Below are positions 60,124-64,000 of a stretch of DNA of 64,000 nucleotides, one piece after another; position 1 is the stretch's first letter; each line of letters begins with the position of its first letter. Made by a program: the position numbers and the translations under genes. The DNA comes from Flavimaricola marinus (GTDB taxonomy: Bacteria > Pseudomonadota > Alphaproteobacteria > Rhodobacterales > Rhodobacteraceae), in contig NZ_FXZK01000008.1 in assembly GCF_900184895.1 (NCBI RefSeq), forward strand, positions 62,001-126,000, read 5' to 3'. The notes beneath the pieces were generated by a model, which did no database searches, had not been told where the DNA came from, and worked only from the letters and a program-made list of their open reading frames with translations.

Positions 60124-60222
60124 GACCTCTGGTCCTCGCTGAGTTGGTGGGCCGTAATGTCAGCACCGTGAAGGCTTTGCATAAAGCGTCTCCTTGAAAA
60201 GTGGGCTTGGTTAAATCGGTAA

Positions 60223-61632
60223 CTAAAATCGGGTAAAGCGAGATTTGTGACCAGCTGGCGGAGCCTGCTGACCGGCTCTGACCACGCTTTGCGACCGGAT
60301 AGGCTCTGGCTCCGCTTCGTTGTCATCCTTGCGCTCGTGTCGCGGCGTGGCCTCCAGAAACCATACACCGGCCCCGAACATGAAGAAGACAAAGGAATAC
60401 ATATTTCCCCAGACATGCACGGTAAAGAGCATGAAACTGAGGCCCATAAAGGTGAAAACCCAGGCCCGGCGTAACTGCATCAGTTGTGCGTCCCCCTCAA
60501 GGTTGCGCCACATGACCCGCCAGAGCACGATGATATATCCCAACGCCACAAAGAGAAAGCCGGGGATGCCGTAGCTCATTGCCATCAGGAGCCAGAAATT
60601 GTCCACACTGGAGGTAACCATCCACTCCGCGCGCACCCAATCGTTCAGGCCAATGCCGAAGACCGGGTTTGCAAAGACATTCACCATCCCCCATTCAAAG
60701 GTCAGAACCCTATAATAGCCTGTCCCTGCCGAAAACGTCATATAGCTAAAGAAGACGTAGATCGGTTTCCTGTTCGACAGCAGATCGACTGCGACATAGG
60801 CCAGAACGAAAAGCCCGGCCAAGAGCCACCAGCGCCACCAGAACCTCCTAAAAATGATCGACCAAAGAAGAAGGCCCAACTGAAGCGCCAATGCGATGAT
60901 CGCAGCACTCGACAGCGCCAGAAAACCGGTGATAAAAATCAGTGCGCTACTGACCAGCCGCCTTGTGGTGTTCATTGTGCCTTTCAACCCCACGACACAC
61001 AGCGACATCGCGATCGCGGCAAACAGACCAAAGTGGATGGCATGGGCAAACGCCCCCTGAACCCGGTTAAACCCAAGCCGTTTATCTTGTGCGATCTCGG
61101 GGACTGTGCCGAGTCCCGGCAGTGATCCCAGTATCTCCAGCAGGGGATGGCGCTCCGTCACCGCTTCGACAATCGCAAACGGCATCAGGAACAGCACAAT
61201 CCCCACCAACAGCCGGCACAGGCCCAGAAAATCTTCGGGCGACCGGATATAGGCGCGCGCCAGAACATACCCGCCGATGAACTCAATGCCGATCGAACCC
61301 GCCTGTTCGACCACCCGATCCGGGTTGTTGACGGCCAGCGCCACAGTCGCCCACAGGACATGACAGAAAAATAGAATATCCGTTGCGAGCACCCGGCCGT
61401 ATTTGCCCATCAGCAGTCGGATGGTCAGCGGAATGATCATCACGATCAGCAGCAGCCGCACCGAGGTCATGTTCAGAGGCCCGACCGGGATACTGACCGG
61501 AAAGACAACGCACATCACATAGATCAGCACCGGAACCGGCAGCCGAGCGACCGTTGCCACAGCCTCCGAGAACGCGCCCGCGGCGCGGGGGTCCCGCGCG
61601 TCGGGACGACGGTGGGTCAGGGCTTGGGTCAA
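60223..61632 (-). CDS. O-antigen ligase/polymerase-like membrane protein (Wzy)
   Basis: A 469-residue inner-membrane protein with about 12 helices and a large periplasmic loop (about 305-345) containing YYRVLTFEWGMVNVFANPVFGIGLNDW; Arg and the NPxxGxGxxD segment are typical of the Wzy_C/O-antigen ligase family. It polymerises repeat units on the periplasmic side. Start is TTG at 61632 with AAGAGAG upstream; the next ATG is too far inside. The C-terminus is a charged cytosolic tail. Confidence 0.85.
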   Translation of the reverse strand: MTQALTHRRPDARDPRAAGAFSEAVATVARLPVPVLIYVMCVVFPVSIPVGPLNMTSVRLLLIVMIIPLTIRLLMGKYGRVLATDILFFCHVLWATVALAVNNPDRVVEQAGSIGIEFIGGYVLARAYIRSPEDFLGLCRLLVGIVLFLMPFAIVEAVTERHPLLEILGSLPGLGTVPEIAQDKRLGFNRVQGAFAHAIHFGLFAAIAMSLCVVGLKGTMNTTRRLVSSALIFITGFLALSSAAIIALALQLGLLLWSIIFRRFWWRWWLLAGLFVLAYVAVDLLSNRKPIYVFFSYMTFSAGTGYYRVLTFEWGMVNVFANPVFGIGLNDWVRAEWMVTSSVDNFWLLMAMSYGIPGFLFVALGYIIVLWRVMWRNLEGDAQLMQLRRAWVFTFMGLSFMLFTVHVWGNMYSFVFFMFGAGVWFLEATPRHERKDDNEAEPEPIRSQSVVRAGQQAPPAGHKSRFTRF

Positions 61633-61744
61633 TGGGCGCTCTCTTGCGGCTCGTGCAACGATCTTGGTCTATACCACAGCTTGGTGGCGAGAATGAGACC
61701 CGATCTTTCCAAAGCGCGCGCGTGACATCGCGACACCGGCGGTG

Positions 61745-63052
61745 TCAGAACCGCGACGGCGGGCCAGTCACCGACGCATCAAGCCACGTCGCTCCGATCC
61801 CGGTCCCATCAAGCGGCCCCCCAGGACGCGCGGCAAAAGAAGCGGGCTGCGTGGGATCGACCAGCGACGCCTGCCCGAACACAGTGTTATAAAAGCCCGG
61901 AAAGGCCCGGCCTCTGTCCTGCACGATCACGTTGTCGCGCACCCGCCAGTCGGACTGATCCTCGTGCCCCATGATTCCGGCCGTAACGTTCCGTGCGATC
62001 ACGACGTCTTCGGCCGCTGGATTGACCCGTATTTGCGGCTCCCACAGTGGAGAGGGTGGCGGTGGATCGATCTGGCCCAAGGCCAGCGCATTGCGCACCA
62101 TAGTGTTGTTGGAAATGACCAGACCACGGGTCTCACCCACCATGACACCGTGGAGATGGGCGTTGAGGATCACATTATTGCTGACCTCGATATTGCGGTA
62201 GTACATCTCGGCCCCGGCTGCTCCGGTATCGACCATTTCGTTGCGCATGAAGATCGACTGGGTCCATCCGCCCCGGCCTGCATTCAGCAGGTTTCCGCGA
62301 ATGCGCACGTTTCGGGTGGGGCCCACTGCCTGATTGGTCCAGAACTGGATCATGTCCGCGTGATCGGAACTGTCGATATTGCGGGTAAAATCGTGAATGT
62401 GATTGCCTTCGAGCGCCACGTCCTGCACGGCGACAAAATTCATCCCGTCCGAGCGAAGACTGTGGAAGTCGTTGGCCTGCACGACGAGGCCGCGCACATC
62501 GTCGCAGATCATGCCACGGCCAAAGCGGCGGACTTCGTTGCCCAGAACGCGGATCTGACGGCAGGTCCGGATGCTCAGGCCAAAACCGGTCGCATAGCCC
62601 TCGGCCACATCTGCGCCCGGTCCCGCCAAGTCCCCGTCAATCAGGCTGGAGCGCAGGGTGATGTCCTGACTGTCCCGTATCTGAAAGGGCCTGAAATAAT
62701 AGGGATCGCCTGCCGCAAAGCGATACTTGAAGACCAACTGTTCAAACCTGACATTGCGGGTCGAATATACCATCAACTCAGCGATCCGGGCCGGATTGCC
62801 GGGATCAGCCGAACGCAGAACCAGCGGCGCTCCGGCCGACCAGTCGCCCTCGATGACGACCCTGCCGTAGTCACCGCCCTCCAGCAGCAGCGTGCCGCCC
62901 GCCGTGGCCCCGGCAATGGCTCCGGCCAATGTGGCAGGGGTCACCACTGTGGTCTGCGCATTCACTTCGCTCGCCCCGGACATAACGACGCCCGGCAGCA
63001 AAGCCGTGGACATCAACGCGCGCAGCGTCGCCCGTCTGGATGGGTTGTACAT
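61745..63052 (-). CDS. Tat-exported right-handed beta-helix protein, polysaccharide-lyase-like
   Basis: A 435-residue protein with a twin-arginine signal (SRRATLRALMSTALLPG, cleavage near 32). The body is a parallel beta-helix: many repeated short strands such as RNVRFEQLVF, QDITLRSSLI, RNVRIRGNLL, RNIEVSNNVI and GLVISNNTMV. Pectate-, alginate- and other polysaccharide lyases and some epimerases have this fold. The catalytic residues are not identifiable by eye. It sits at the end of the polysaccharide block, so the likely substrate is the locus's own polymer. Confidence 0.82.
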   Translation of the reverse strand: MYNPSRRATLRALMSTALLPGVVMSGASEVNAQTTVVTPATLAGAIAGATAGGTLLLEGGDYGRVVIEGDWSAGAPLVLRSADPGNPARIAELMVYSTRNVRFEQLVFKYRFAAGDPYYFRPFQIRDSQDITLRSSLIDGDLAGPGADVAEGYATGFGLSIRTCRQIRVLGNEVRRFGRGMICDDVRGLVVQANDFHSLRSDGMNFVAVQDVALEGNHIHDFTRNIDSSDHADMIQFWTNQAVGPTRNVRIRGNLLNAGRGGWTQSIFMRNEMVDTGAAGAEMYYRNIEVSNNVILNAHLHGVMVGETRGLVISNNTMVRNALALGQIDPPPPSPLWEPQIRVNPAAEDVVIARNVTAGIMGHEDQSDWRVRDNVIVQDRGRAFPGFYNTVFGQASLVDPTQPASFAARPGGPLDGTGIGATWLDASVTGPPSRF

Positions 63053-63276
63053 GGCCTACACCTCGTTCAAGGCCCCAACCTTGGGCCGAACCATGGCCCT
63101 GGTCAATCATCGATCCTTGTATCCGAAACGACACGAGAAGCCGTGAAAATTGATCATAATAATGTGCCGACGGGCTGGTTTTCGCCTTATTTTTTGACAT
63201 TTTTTGCACTAAACCATACGCAGACCCTCAGTGAAATAGCGCCTTCCCGGCCGTTTCGCGGGGCAAGGGGCAATAC
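63053..63276. promoter_or_regulatory. Divergent promoter region for beta-helix and type I secretion genes
   Basis: 224 bases. TTGACA at 63194-63199 is followed after 17 bases by the weak hexamer TACGCA, a candidate promoter 55 bases before the rightward start. Confidence 0.4.
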
Positions 63277-64000
63277 ATGCAGGCAATGCAGGGGCACAAA
63301 TCGGACGTGATAGGTGCGGTCGGGGATCCATACCGGACGGCGCTCAAACGGTTGCGCCCGTCGCTCATCGTGGTGGTGCTGCTGAGTGCGGCGGTCAATC
63401 TGCTGGCGCTGACAGGGTCGATCTACATGCTTCAGGTCTACGACCGGGTGCTGTCGAGCCGGTCTGTCCAGACCCTCGTCGGGCTCTTTGTGATCGTCGT
63501 CGTGCTCTACAGCTTCTTTGCCCTGTTCGACGCGCTGCGGGCGCGGTTCCTGTCGCGGGCGGCCCTGCGGCTCGACAACGATCTGGCAGGGGCGGCGTTT
63601 CGGATTGCGCTGCTTCCCGGAGCAGACAAGGTGCAGGCCACGGCTCTGGCCAATCTGAACGTCCTGCGCGGCTTTCTGTCGAGCGCGGGGGCCACCACGA
63701 TCGCCGATCTGCCCTTCATGCCCCTGTTCATGACAGTGCTGTTCCTGATCCATCCCTGGCTCGGGTTTCTGACGATCGGCGGGGCGGCGGTGGTGTGCGT
63801 GATCGCTCTGATCAACCGGGCCGTCACGGCGCCAAGCCTGTCGCGCAGTCTGACCCTTGATGCGCAGGAACGCGGGTTCTCGGTCGAAAGCAGCCGCAGC
63901 GCGGATGCGGTCCGGGCCATGCGGATGCAGACGGCCGTCACCGGACACTGGCTCAAGCTGCACAAGAAGGCACTGGCCAGCGGTCAGTCCGGCAATGAAC
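63277..64000 (+). CDS. Type I secretion ABC transporter permease/ATPase, 3' truncated by window
   Basis: About 241 residues visible, no stop before the window ends. The first part has a hydrophobic helix pair (SLIVVVLLSAAVNLLALTGSIYMLQVYDRVLSS near 29-62), another pair (TLVGLFVIVVVLYSFFALFDALRARFLSR near 66-94), and a further pair near 150-190 (LPFMPLFMTVLFLIHPWLGFLTIGGAAVVCVIALI). The MLQVYDRVL and FDALRARFLSR segments are typical of HlyB/PrtD-type type I secretion proteins that export repeat-containing proteins. The ATPase domain lies beyond the window. AAGGGG is six bases before the ATG. Confidence 0.85.
   Translation, partial: MQAMQGHKSDVIGAVGDPYRTALKRLRPSLIVVVLLSAAVNLLALTGSIYMLQVYDRVLSSRSVQTLVGLFVIVVVLYSFFALFDALRARFLSRAALRLDNDLAGAAFRIALLPGADKVQATALANLNVLRGFLSSAGATTIADLPFMPLFMTVLFLIHPWLGFLTIGGAAVVCVIALINRAVTAPSLSRSLTLDAQERGFSVESSRSADAVRAMRMQTAVTGHWLKLHKKALASGQSGNE

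Noticed and set aside
63187-63963. 258-residue minus-strand frame at the window end
   Set aside because: Opposite a type I secretion transporter reading frame that has membrane helices and a good ribosome site and runs off the edge.

Overview
The window is high-GC DNA read almost wall to wall by bacterial genes. It most likely comes from a Rhodobacteraceae/Roseobacter-type alphaproteobacterium. The support is the strong GC bias, which creates long shadow frames, several cell-surface proteins ending in a VPLPA-type exosortase signal, a fused exosortase-EpsI protein, and a UbiC-type chorismate lyase. I saw no rRNA, tRNA, CRISPR array, insertion sequence or transposase gene, and no recognisable transcription regulator.

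Region 1 (1 to about 34.8 kb) looks like one large accessory biosynthetic locus. It opens with the end of one multidomain polyketide/fatty-acid synthase (KR-DH, cut by the window edge) and a second synthase overlapping it (KS-AT-DH with a C-terminal phosphopantetheinyl transferase). Around them are two stand-alone acyl carrier proteins, an adenylate-forming acyl ligase, a chorismate lyase, two tandem Fe(II)/2-oxoglutarate oxygenases, two SDR oxidoreductases, a methyltransferase and four alpha/beta hydrolases or esterases. There is also an alkaline-phosphatase-superfamily hydrolase and three sulfotransferase-like proteins, one apparently with a dead cofactor site. Two paralogous propeller-like proteins of unknown function lie in the two arms of the locus. 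A 1368-residue membrane protein joins a PqqD-like domain, a metal-site-less M50 protease fold and an HlyD adaptor. Four proteins here carry Gly/Met-rich low-complexity tracts, a feature ordinary polyketide clusters do not explain. My inference is a system that builds a modified, possibly aryl-primed and sulfated acyl product and handles it at the membrane. The product is unknown.

Region 2 (about 35 to 51.3 kb) is an exosortase/exopolysaccharide locus. It holds a rhomboid protease, three VPLPA-CTERM proteins and one VPIPA variant, a small two-helix protein, the exosortase-EpsI fusion, an outer-membrane barrel, a Wza-type export protein, a TPR lipoprotein, the initiating sugar transferase, an ExeA-type ATPase, a Wzz-type chain-length protein and a CpsD-type tyrosine kinase.

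Region 3 (51.7 to 64 kb) completes the polysaccharide pathway: three glycosyltransferases, a Wzx-type flippase, a NodB-like deacetylase, two methyltransferases, a GNAT enzyme, a Wzy-type polymerase and a Tat-exported beta-helix protein. The start of a type I secretion ABC transporter runs off the end. Third codon positions look less GC-extreme from about 52.8 to 61.7 kb, as expected for a variable O-antigen-like block; this was judged by eye.
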